Below are positions 49,610 to 56,790 of a DNA stretch of 64,000 nt, in pieces. How positions within the stretch are numbered: position 1 is the stretch's first letter; each line of letters starts with the position of its first letter. Source of the stretch: Mucilaginibacter frigoritolerans. GTDB taxonomy: Bacteria; Bacteroidota; Bacteroidia; Sphingobacteriales; Sphingobacteriaceae. The DNA lies in NCBI RefSeq assembly GCF_007830615.1, contig NZ_VLLI01000002.1:62001-126000 (forward strand), read 5' to 3'. Position numbers and translations under genes: made by a program. Below the pieces are notes generated by a model that did no database searches, had not been told where the DNA came from, and saw nothing but the letters and a program-made list of their open reading frames with translations.

Positions 49610-50827
49610 ATGAATCCATATCAACAGAAGAAGCGCTGGAAATACTCGCTGCTTACTTTTGCATTGGTTATTGCCAGTGGCTCTTTATTGTACACCAATT
49701 ACCTGGTACGCAATATAGCCCGCTCTGAACGTACGCGTGCCCAGGTTTGGGCCATGAGTATGAAACAGGTGCTGGCTTCGGACGATAACGATTTTTTAAA
49801 TTATGTTTTTGCTGTTCGCGATAGCTCAACCGTACCGGCTATAGTTACGGATGACAGGGGCGATATCTTGCTATCCCGTGGATTGGATGTAGGCAAAACC
49901 TTTATTAAACTGGCTGCCGAAGGCAATAAAAAGCTAAAGTACGAGCCCGCTTACTTCGAGTCGGAACTGGCTTATATGAAAAAGCAGCACGAACCTATAA
50001 AGCTTACCGTTTTAGGCACACCCTGGTTTGTATATTATAAAGATTCGCCCCTGCTTACGCAGCTTAAATTTTTTCCGTACATACAACTTTCGGTAATTGC
50101 TATATTTTTATTGATGGCCTATACGGCGTTCAGCTCATCGCGTAAGTCTGAACAGAACCAGGTTTGGGTAGGTTTGGCTAAAGAAACCGCCCATCAATTG
50201 GGTACTCCTATATCTTCGCTAATGGCATGGATTGAGTTGATGAAGGAGAAATATGATGCAGAAGATGATACCCTGATAGCTGAAATGGAAAATGATGTTA
50301 AGCGACTGGAAATAGTTGCTGATCGTTTTTCAAAAATCGGCTCAAAACCGCAGCTGGAAGATCATAAAGTGTACGAAGTAGTAAAAGATTTTGTTGACTA
50401 CTTTAGGGTAAGGGTGAGTAAAAACATCAGCTTTGAAATGAGAGGTAACCCTTATATGCAAGCCGGATTAAATGTCCCGCTGTTTGACTGGGTGTTGGAA
50501 AATCTGTTAAAAAATGCCGTTAACGCCATTGAAGGCAAGGGACTAATTACGGTAGAAATATCTGGCAACAAAATAAAAAAACAGGTATTTATCGACGTAT
50601 CTGATACTGGAAAAGGCATTCCACGATCAAAATTTGATACCGTATTTCAACCCGGGTATACCACCCGCAAGCGTGGCTGGGGCTTGGGACTCTCCTTAAC
50701 CAAGCGGATGGTAGAGAATTACCATAACGGGCAGATTTTTGTACGCGACTCGGAAGTGGGAAAGGGAACTACCTTCAGGATTGTATTAAAAAACACCAAA
50801 TATGATAAGCAGACCCCAAACCGATGA
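49610..50827 (+). CDS. Membrane sensor histidine kinase
   Basis: 405 aa from MNPYQQKK. Two membrane helices (about 12-32 and 157-175) enclose a ~120-residue periplasmic sensor region with no recognised ligand fold. The DHp helix has His195 in LAKETAHQLGTPISSL. The ATPase domain shows the N-box NLLKNAVNAI, G1 DVSDTGKGIP and G2 GWGLGLSLTK. No HAMP domain is evident. No response regulator gene is adjacent, so it is an orphan kinase here. The start at 49610 is preferred over 49499, since the 37-residue extension is basic and lacks coding character. It overlaps the DinB gene by 26 bases. Confidence 0.92.
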   Translation: MNPYQQKKRWKYSLLTFALVIASGSLLYTNYLVRNIARSERTRAQVWAMSMKQVLASDDNDFLNYVFAVRDSSTVPAIVTDDRGDILLSRGLDVGKTFIKLAAEGNKKLKYEPAYFESELAYMKKQHEPIKLTVLGTPWFVYYKDSPLLTQLKFFPYIQLSVIAIFLLMAYTAFSSSRKSEQNQVWVGLAKETAHQLGTPISSLMAWIELMKEKYDAEDDTLIAEMENDVKRLEIVADRFSKIGSKPQLEDHKVYEVVKDFVDYFRVRVSKNISFEMRGNPYMQAGLNVPLFDWVLENLLKNAVNAIEGKGLITVEISGNKIKKQVFIDVSDTGKGIPRSKFDTVFQPGYTTRKRGWGLGLSLTKRMVENYHNGQIFVRDSEVGKGTTFRIVLKNTKYDKQTPNR

Positions 50828-51311
50828 ATACTCAGCCTATGCCTCCAGGTACGTTGATCTGGTAGGAAATGAATCCATTCTGGAAATACTAAAACGGGAG
50901 AAAGATACTACTTATAATCTTTTTAAAGAGATAGGCCCTGACAAGGCGATGTATAGCTATGCCGAAGGCAAATGGACCATTAAACAGGTTTTGGGTCATA
51001 TGATAGATACCGAACGTGTACATTCATACAGGGCATTGGCATTTTCGCATGAATCTATTGAGTTGCCGGGTTTTGATCAGGATGTTTATATGGCAAATGC
51101 TACTTTTAACTTACGCACGCTGGAAGATATTGCTAATGAATATAAAACAGTACGTGAGTCAACCCTATATCTTTTCGGGTCCATGAGTGAAGAGCAATCA
51201 ATGCGGAAAGGGATTGCCAGCGGCAGTCCCGTCTCTGTAAGAGCTTTTGCTTATATGATAGCAGGTCATGAGATGTACCATATAAAAATTTTAAAGGAAA
51301 GATATTTGTAA
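50802..51311 (+). CDS. DinB-superfamily metal-binding protein
   Basis: 169 aa. A four-helix DinB/YfiT-like bundle with histidines in the metal-site positions: GHMIDTERVHSYR (first His motif) and AGHEMYHIKIL (last two His). Members include thiol-dependent S-transferases (mycothiol or bacillithiol linked) and many of unknown activity. The gene overlaps the end of the kinase gene in another frame by 26 bases, indicating co-transcription and coupled translation. Function otherwise unknown. Confidence 0.85.
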   Translation: MISRPQTDEYSAYASRYVDLVGNESILEILKREKDTTYNLFKEIGPDKAMYSYAEGKWTIKQVLGHMIDTERVHSYRALAFSHESIELPGFDQDVYMANATFNLRTLEDIANEYKTVRESTLYLFGSMSEEQSMRKGIASGSPVSVRAFAYMIAGHEMYHIKILKERYL

Positions 51312-51371
51312 ATTGTAAGGTTGATGAAGCTGGTTTTGTTTTTAAACCGATCTGACTTGAGCAACCTTCAA

Positions 51372-51746
51372 TTACTCCGCTTTATTGTCATCGCCCTCTT
51401 TCTTTTCCATCTTGTAAGATAAAAACAGGCCGGCTCCGCCAAATACTGCAATCAGTGCAAAGTAGATAGCTACGTTGCCATCGTCATCGGTTCCTGCCAT
51501 TTTGCTGAATAGTGTGTGATCCAAAACATAAGCTAAAAACAAACCTGTGCCTGCACCTATTAATAATAAACCCCATTTTAAGGTTTGAAAAGGAGCTGAT
51601 TGTGGTTTATATCTGCGGGGGTCCATGCCACGTTCAATCATTGCCATTCTTTCGCGTTTTGTAAGGTAAACTATACCAAAAATCATTGCAAACATTCCAA
51701 TCGGAACTAAAATTGGAATCAAAACGCCTAATTCTTCTGCGCCCAT
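51372..51746 (-). CDS. DUF6249-type membrane protein
   Basis: 124 aa. Helices near residues 8-28, 58-78 and 90-108, with the conserved cytoplasmic loop TKRERMAMIERGMDPRRY that typifies the family. The C-terminal tail is highly charged (KMEKKEGDDNKAE). Function unknown; in Bacteroidota it often lies beside an ECF sigma gene, as here (divergent, 316 bases away), so it may belong to that regulon. Confidence 0.8.
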   Translation of the reverse strand: MGAEELGVLIPILVPIGMFAMIFGIVYLTKRERMAMIERGMDPRRYKPQSAPFQTLKWGLLLIGAGTGLFLAYVLDHTLFSKMAGTDDDGNVAIYFALIAVFGGAGLFLSYKMEKKEGDDNKAE

Positions 51747-51888
51747 AATATTTATTTTTTATTGTTAATTAATTAGTTAAAACCAGCACCCTAATGGTGC
51801 ATTTGTAAACTATGACCACATGGTTTTAAAACAGGTTACACTTTGGGTGAAAAAAGTTTGTGATTCAGTAGTAGTAGGCGGTTTGCAT

Positions 51889-51951
51889 GTTCGAAAGATA
51901 GGTTTTTTACAAAAATCGAATATGGCTGTCACTCTTTTTTATCTTTCGAAC
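51889..51951. repeat. 12-bp perfect inverted repeat with 39-base loop
   Basis: GTTCGAAAGATA (51889-51900) and TATCTTTCGAAC (51940-51951). An outer pair (GGTTTGCA / TGCAAACT) brackets it loosely. It occupies the middle of the 316-base spacer between DUF6249 and the sigma gene; the rest holds a GCACC/GGTGC mini-hairpin and the sigma promoter. Confidence 0.7.
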
Positions 51952-51980
51952 ACTCGGAATTGCTTACTGCAAACTGCACA

Positions 51981-52012
51981 TTGAAATCTGCCCATTAAAA
52001 ATATTATCTTTA
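51981..52012 (+). promoter_or_regulatory. Candidate promoter of the second ECF sigma operon
   Basis: TTG (51981-51983), 21 bases, TATCTTTA (52005-52012), one mismatch in the last base of the -7 box. The ATG is 50 bases downstream. Confidence 0.45.
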
Positions 52013-52062
52013 TAAAAAGGTGTAACCTTAATTGGTGAGACATCGTCAGAGAGCTATAACAA

Positions 52063-52644
52063 ATGCAAAGCAAGCTTTCAGATATAGAATTGATAGAACA
52101 AACCCTGGCGGGCAATCAGCAGGCTTATGCCGACCTGGTTAAACGGCATCAGCGTTTTGTGTTTACTCTGGCTATGCGTTTTGCAAAAACCAGGGAAGAC
52201 GCCGAAGAAATTGCTCAGGATTGCTTTATAAAGGCATACCGCTCTTTACAGTCGTTTCAGGGCAACTCGAAGTTCAGTACATGGTTGTATAGCATTGTTT
52301 ATACCACCGCGATGACATTTTTACGAAAGAAACGAGTAGATACTGATTCTATTGATGATGAAAACAATTTTATCCAGATAGAAAACAAAGTTTCAGGGTA
52401 TGATGTAAATAATGCGGAGAATAAATCAAGATCTTTTTATCTGAACAAGGCTATAGAACAGCTTTTACCCGATGATGCAGCCATTATCACCATGTTTTAC
52501 CAGGGCGAGCAATCATTAGAAGAAATAGGCCAGGCACTGGGAATGGAAGCGAATACAGTAAAGGTAAAATTATTCAGGGCGCGCCAGCGTTTAAAAGAAA
52601 AGCTGGAACGCAACTTAAAACACGAAGCAAAGGAGTTGATATGA
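52063..52644 (+). CDS. ECF-type RNA polymerase sigma factor
   Basis: 193 aa. Region 2 is clear (RFAKTREDAEEIAQDCFIKAYRSL, then KFSTWLYSIVYTTAMTFLRKKR). Region 4 has LPDDAAIITMFYQGEQSLEEIGQALGMEANTVKVKLFRAR (helix-turn-helix at EEIGQALGME). It differs from the sigma at 11683 in the linker and in region 4. Its stop overlaps the start of the next gene (ATGA), a typical sigma/anti-sigma coupling. Regulon unknown. Confidence 0.92.
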   Translation: MQSKLSDIELIEQTLAGNQQAYADLVKRHQRFVFTLAMRFAKTREDAEEIAQDCFIKAYRSLQSFQGNSKFSTWLYSIVYTTAMTFLRKKRVDTDSIDDENNFIQIENKVSGYDVNNAENKSRSFYLNKAIEQLLPDDAAIITMFYQGEQSLEEIGQALGMEANTVKVKLFRARQRLKEKLERNLKHEAKELI

Positions 52645-53141
52645 ATAACATAGAAGAAATACTTTGGAACTACATTGATGGCCATTGCACACCTGATGAG
52701 CAAAATACCATCATTGAGCTTATTGCCAAAGATGAAGCTTACCGGCTTAAATACCAGGAGCTGATGAGCCTTAATAAAGAATTTATGGCGATGGAGATTG
52801 ATGAACCGCCAATGGCCTTCACTTATAATGTAATGGAAGCTATCCGTACAGAGCATGCACAACAGCCTTTGAAAGCAGCCATTAATAACCGGATAATTAT
52901 GGGTATAGCTGCCTTTTTTGTATTGACTATTGTAACGTTACTGGTATACGCATTATCGCATGTAAGCCTTCCCACTGGTAGTCATCCTGCGGCCCCGGCA
53001 TCAAACTTAAAAATACCCGATTTAAAAAGCTTTTTATCAAAACCGGTAATGCAGGTGTTTTTCTTTTTTGATGTGGTTTTGGGGCTATACCTTTTTGATA
53101 CTTATTTGCGCCGCAAAAAAGTTCAAAAAGACATACAATAA
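52641..53141 (+). CDS. Probable anti-sigma factor
   Basis: 166 aa. The N-terminal ~60 residues (LWNYIDGHCTPDEQ, then KDEAYRLKYQELM) resemble the cytoplasmic part of Bacteroidota anti-sigma proteins. Two membrane helices follow (about 85-106 and 130-150), separated by a Pro/Ser-rich periplasmic loop. No HxxxCxxC zinc motif is complete. It is translationally coupled to the sigma gene by a four-base overlap. Anti-sigma activity is inferred from position and topology. It is followed by about 160 bases of spacer and a terminator. Confidence 0.75.
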   Translation: MNNIEEILWNYIDGHCTPDEQNTIIELIAKDEAYRLKYQELMSLNKEFMAMEIDEPPMAFTYNVMEAIRTEHAQQPLKAAINNRIIMGIAAFFVLTIVTLLVYALSHVSLPTGSHPAAPASNLKIPDLKSFLSKPVMQVFFFFDVVLGLYLFDTYLRRKKVQKDIQ

Positions 53142-53305
53142 GTGTATGACAAAAACAACAGTAAGCTTGTACTATTGTAAATGTAATGTCAAAACAAAAA
53201 CGTTAAAATAAATTAATAGTGCCATTTCATAATATTGGTATAATAATTGTTTAATACTCTACAGACTGGCGATCTGCCAGTTCAATTGTGATAAGGTTTA
53301 GGTTG

Positions 53306-53338
53306 AAAGCCCCCAAACAGCAAGTGTGAGGGGGCTTT
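53306..53338 (+). terminator. Intrinsic terminator of the sigma/anti-sigma operon
   Basis: AAAGCCCCC (53306-53314) pairs with GGGGGCTTT (53330-53338), followed by TATTTTAT. An inverted CCTAAACCTTATC copy overlaps its left flank (53290-53302). Confidence 0.8.
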
Positions 53339-53427
53339 TATTTTATACCGGTTTTCCATTTATTTTATAGGTACTTATTGGAATTATCCTTTCTGTATTG
53401 ATAACTTAGTGGTAAAATAACCAACTT

Positions 53428-54273
53428 ATGAAAAAACACCTTATCAGTATGTTGCTTATCCTTTTTGGAGGATTTAGCTATAATGTTTATGCACAAGCGC
53501 CCCGTATTCCGGAGGCAAGTTCAACACAGACTATTATTCAGGATTTTGGTCTTGGAAAAATCACCATAACTTATTCAAGGCCGAATGTTAAGGGTCGCGT
53601 TATTTTTGGAGGGATAAATCCTTATGGCCAGGTATGGCGTACCGGTGCCAACTCGGCCACCACTATTAACTTTAGCGAAAATGTAATTATTGAAGGAAAC
53701 AAAGTTCCGGCCGGTACTTATTCACTGTTTACTATCCCTGATAAAGAGGAATGGACGGTTATTTTAAACAAAACGGTTAAACAATGGGGCGCCTATAGTT
53801 ATAAAGAGGCTGATGACTTTTTACGCTTTAAGGTAAAACCCATTAATCTTGAGGAAAAAAGAGAAACCTTCACCATACAATTTGCGAATGAAACCACCCA
53901 ATCATCTGATTTGCATCTGGTTTGGGATCATACAGCCATCTACATACACCTGCAAACTGATGATGATGCACAGATAATGGCCAATATTGATGAGCTGATG
54001 AAGGGAAACAGGAAGCCCTATTATTTTAATGCCATACAGTATTATTATGAAAACCATAAAGACATGAATAAGGCATTAGAGTGGGTTACAGAGGCCGAAA
54101 AGGCAGATCCCGGAACATGGTATAAGCTATGGGAAGCGCGTATCCGATTAAGAATGGGCGATAAACCGGGAGCAATTGCAGCAGCACAGGAAGGTATAAA
54201 ATTGGCAAAAGCCAACAACGATGATGAATACGTACGCCTTAACCAGGCTGTATTGGACCAGGCAGGAAGCTGA
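53428..54273 (+). CDS. DUF2911 domain protein with TPR-like tail
   Basis: 281 aa with a signal peptide (LISMLLILFGGFSYNVYAQ). The DUF2911 domain covers about 25-175, with SRPNVKGRVIFGG, GQVWRTGANSATTI and VPAGTYSLFTIPD. The last ~90 residues are helical and TPR-like (NKALEWVTEAEKADPGTW, KPGAIAAAQEGIKLAK). DUF2911 proteins are exported, usually periplasmic, and have no assigned activity. The gene is common in Bacteroidota and is alone here; the next gene begins 23 bases after its stop. Confidence 0.9.
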   Translation: MKKHLISMLLILFGGFSYNVYAQAPRIPEASSTQTIIQDFGLGKITITYSRPNVKGRVIFGGINPYGQVWRTGANSATTINFSENVIIEGNKVPAGTYSLFTIPDKEEWTVILNKTVKQWGAYSYKEADDFLRFKVKPINLEEKRETFTIQFANETTQSSDLHLVWDHTAIYIHLQTDDDAQIMANIDELMKGNRKPYYFNAIQYYYENHKDMNKALEWVTEAEKADPGTWYKLWEARIRLRMGDKPGAIAAAQEGIKLAKANNDDEYVRLNQAVLDQAGS

Positions 54274-54296
54274 TCTCAATTTAACTGTTAAGAAAA

Positions 54297-54626
54297 TTGA
54301 ACATCATCAAATCATTAGCCATATTCATATTAGCCGGGCTATGTGAAATAGGGGGCGGATACTTAATATGGCTATGGCTTAAAAACGACAAGCCCCTTTG
54401 GTATGGCATTATCGGGGGGCTTGTTTTAATACTTTATGGAATTGTAGCCACCTGGCAAACGGCTAATTTCGGGCGGGTATATGCTACCTACGGCGGCATC
54501 TTTATAGTAATGGCGCTTTTGTGGGCCTGGAAGGTGGATGGTTTTAAACCCGATAAGTATGATATTATAGGAGCCCTGGTTGCTTTAATGGGCGTATGTA
54601 TTATTATTTACATGCCCCGTAAATAG
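54297..54626 (+). CDS. ynfA: YnfA family small membrane protein
   Basis: 109 aa with a TTG start. Four membrane helices and the signature AGLCEIGGGYLIWLWL, with VYATYGGIFIVMALLWAWKVDG and YDIIGALVALMGV, match the whole UPF0060/YnfA family. It belongs to the drug/metabolite transporter fold and has been linked to small-molecule efflux; its physiological substrate is uncertain. No closer ATG keeps the conserved first helix, so TTG is chosen. Confidence 0.93.
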   Translation: MNIIKSLAIFILAGLCEIGGGYLIWLWLKNDKPLWYGIIGGLVLILYGIVATWQTANFGRVYATYGGIFIVMALLWAWKVDGFKPDKYDIIGALVALMGVCIIIYMPRK

Positions 54627-54653
54627 TGCCGGATTATAGCTCCATTAAACAGA

Positions 54654-54776
54654 TTAATTTCCATTTAATGGAATTGACTGTTCTTTTTCCTTTGCGGGAA
54701 GTATTATATTAATTAATGCAGCAATAATCATTACCAAAATACATCCAATAGCATTGAGCCATAAATAGGCAACTTC
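54654..54776 (-). pseudogene. 3'-end remnant of a sodium-solute symporter gene
   Basis: On the minus strand 40 codons and a stop encode EVAYLWLNAIGCILVMII followed by AALIN and a different tail. The first ~22 residues match 19 of 22 with the C-terminus of the intact symporter encoded at 56791-58488. At DNA level about 85% of 53 bases agree. Upstream in the frame there is no further symporter similarity and a stop is met soon after. It lies just beyond the GNAT gene, so the GNAT-LysR-rhodanese block is bracketed by this remnant and the intact gene's 3' end. Confidence 0.75.
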
Positions 54777-54844
54777 GCCATTATCACACCTAAGCTCCTT
54801 GCCGGGAACAAATTAATTTCAGCAACTCATTTTTTTTTAAAACA

Positions 54845-55309
54845 TTACTCCTTTGAATCAACTGACAGCGTAAACCGCACTTTATCCTTAGACAACGCGC
54901 CATTCTTTTTATAGAAGGCTATTGCCGGTGCGTTAAAGTCTGGAGTTTGCCATTGTACGTTTACGTATTGTTTTTCGGCGGCCAACACCTTTAATCTGGC
55001 CAGGATAACGGAGCCGATACCTATACCACGAAAAGAAGACCGGATATACAAACAGTCCATATAAATAAAGAAGGCTGCATCCCAGGTTGAATAATCATAA
55101 GTAAAGCTACAGAAGCCGTTTACCTTATTGTCTATCTCAATTACCCAACACTTTAGCTGGCTGTTCTCGCGGAACAGTTCTTTTTGTAACCGCTCTTTCT
55201 TGCCGACGCCGTTATAAACGGCTTGTTCGTAAGCAGTATGTTCTTCTATCAGCAACATTAGCTCATCCAGGTCATTCTCTTGTATTTCACGTATCAGGTA
55301 ATTGCTCAT
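54845..55309 (-). CDS. GNAT-family N-acetyltransferase
   Basis: 154 aa. A complete GNAT fold: an N-terminal EIQENDLDELMLLIEEHTAYE helix region, AFFIYMDCLYIRSSFRGIGIGS (motif A, acetyl-CoA pyrophosphate loop RGIGIGS), and VQWQTPDFNAPAIAFYKKNGA (motif B). Similar to diamine or amino-group acetyltransferases (SpeG/SSAT-like); substrate unknown. It overlaps the LysR stop by four bases, so the two are coupled and co-regulated. Confidence 0.9.
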   Translation of the reverse strand: MSNYLIREIQENDLDELMLLIEEHTAYEQAVYNGVGKKERLQKELFRENSQLKCWVIEIDNKVNGFCSFTYDYSTWDAAFFIYMDCLYIRSSFRGIGIGSVILARLKVLAAEKQYVNVQWQTPDFNAPAIAFYKKNGALSKDKVRFTLSVDSKE

Positions 55310-56196
55310 CCGTTGGTTAATTCTTCATGCAGATTGTCTACAAAATCGGTAATGTATTTCTTTTTGGCATCTTCATGCCTGATGGCCGCGTAATGTGTGC
55401 GGGATAAGCCGCGCGGGCTGATCCTTACAAGTCGGAGATCAGGTGAGGATACAAACGGCTTAAGCGCCCAACCGGGCAAGGTCATGATACCCATACCAGA
55501 TTTGACCATTTCCAGCGCAACCTCCGTCAGCGGAATAGCAGTGATCTGCTTAGGCTGAACCTTATGCCCCTTTAAGAAATGCTGGTATACGGTAACGGTT
55601 TCCAGCGGATAAGAATGAATAATGAGTGTTTGGTCTGCGAAATCTTCGGCACTCAGGAATTTCTTTTGGGCCAGTTCGCTTTCACGGTGTACCACCGCCA
55701 TAATCTCGTCCTTAAACAGCTCAATATATTTAATACTTTTATCTTCTGCCGGATCAGATGTAATGCCAACGTCCAATTCATTTTGCAGCAGCTTTTCAAG
55801 GGGTTTATGAGTGGCTTCGATAACGATCTTTACCTCCAGTTTGGGATAAAGGACATTCATTTTGATAAGAAAAGACGGCAACCAATGATAGCTGGTATAA
55901 CACTCCGTACTAATCCGAATAGAACCTGCGTGACCTCCCCGAATATCGTTAACCTTTTCCATAGCTGTATTGAGTTCGGCCAGCACCACAACTGCAGTAT
56001 CATACAGGATCTTGCCTTCATCTGTTAGCAACCATTGGTTTTTAGTGCGATAAAAGATTTTTGCGCCTATCCTTTCCTCAATATCTTTTAGCTGATGACT
56101 TACCGCCGATTGGGAAAGGAAAAGCTTTCCTAAAGATTTGGTGATTCCCTTTTCTTCGGCTATGGTCTTAATCAGGCTAAGATGTCTTATTTCCAT
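55306..56196 (-). CDS. LysR-family regulator, MetR-like
   Basis: 296 aa from MEIRHLSLIK. The N-terminal winged helix-turn-helix (about 1-62) has KLFLSQSAVSHQLKDIEERIG. The effector domain (about 88-290) contains RISTECYTSYHWLPSFL, LDVGITSDP and MVKSGMGIMTLPGWAL, close in pattern to MetR. In E. coli MetR responds to homocysteine and controls methionine genes; whether that holds here is not shown. It is divergent from the rhodanese gene across about 120 bases, so that gene is its likely target, and it is overlapped by the GNAT gene. The ATG eight codons upstream (56220) is an alternative. Confidence 0.92.
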   Translation of the reverse strand: MEIRHLSLIKTIAEEKGITKSLGKLFLSQSAVSHQLKDIEERIGAKIFYRTKNQWLLTDEGKILYDTAVVVLAELNTAMEKVNDIRGGHAGSIRISTECYTSYHWLPSFLIKMNVLYPKLEVKIVIEATHKPLEKLLQNELDVGITSDPAEDKSIKYIELFKDEIMAVVHRESELAQKKFLSAEDFADQTLIIHSYPLETVTVYQHFLKGHKVQPKQITAIPLTEVALEMVKSGMGIMTLPGWALKPFVSSPDLRLVRISPRGLSRTHYAAIRHEDAKKKYITDFVDNLHEELTNG

Positions 56197-56319
56197 GATC
56201 AAAAATAAGCTATTATTCATGATTCAAAATATGAAATATCCGCATGATCACTTGTCTTAGAACTCATTAGCAAGCAAGGGTACAGGGGCTTAATTTTACT
56301 CCATCAAAAAGAAGAAAAA

Positions 56320-56712
56320 ATGGAAGCAGCAATTCAACACTATCAAAACAAACTGGCCTTTGAAATGGACCCTTCGGATCTGTTCGATGCCCTGGAAACC
56401 AAACAAAATATTATGGTTATTGATGCAAGAAAGGACTTTGCCTTTGTAAAGGAACACATTCCGGGCTCCATTAACCTTCCGCACAGGACAATGAATGCAG
56501 ACACTACTGCCGGGTTCGACAAAAACGTCATTTATGTGACCTATTGCGACGGTATTGGTTGTAATGCCTCTACCAGAGGTGCCCTGAACATGGCTAAATT
56601 GGGATTCAATGTACGGGAACTGATTGGCGGCATTGAATGGTGGAAGTTTGACGGTTACGAAACAGAGGGAACTCACCAGACGGCTGGCCTGCAAATTCAG
56701 TGCGCCTGCTAA
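56320..56712 (+). CDS. Rhodanese-like sulfurtransferase
   Basis: 130 aa, a single rhodanese domain. VIDARKDFAFVKEHIPGSINLPHRTM is the first conserved block. The active-site loop reads TYCDGIGCNASTRGA, with two cysteines six residues apart; the second (CNASTRG) occupies the usual catalytic position. GFNVRELIGGIEWWKFDGY is the C-terminal block. The protein ends in a Cys pair (QCAC). Sulfur transfer is likely. The divergent LysR gene probably controls it. Confidence 0.88.
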   Translation: MEAAIQHYQNKLAFEMDPSDLFDALETKQNIMVIDARKDFAFVKEHIPGSINLPHRTMNADTTAGFDKNVIYVTYCDGIGCNASTRGALNMAKLGFNVRELIGGIEWWKFDGYETEGTHQTAGLQIQCAC

Positions 56713-56727
56713 ATCACTGGCACAAGT

Positions 56728-56767
56728 AAAAAACAGGCAGGGAACGTGGCGACTTTGCCTGTTTTTT
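56728..56767. terminator. Intrinsic terminator after the rhodanese gene
   Basis: AAAAAACAGGCA (56728-56739) is perfectly complementary to TGCCTGTTTTTT (56756-56767); A and T tracts let it work in both directions, serving the converging symporter gene too. Confidence 0.8.
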
Positions 56768-56790
56768 GACCGAGTATTTAAGCTTATAAA

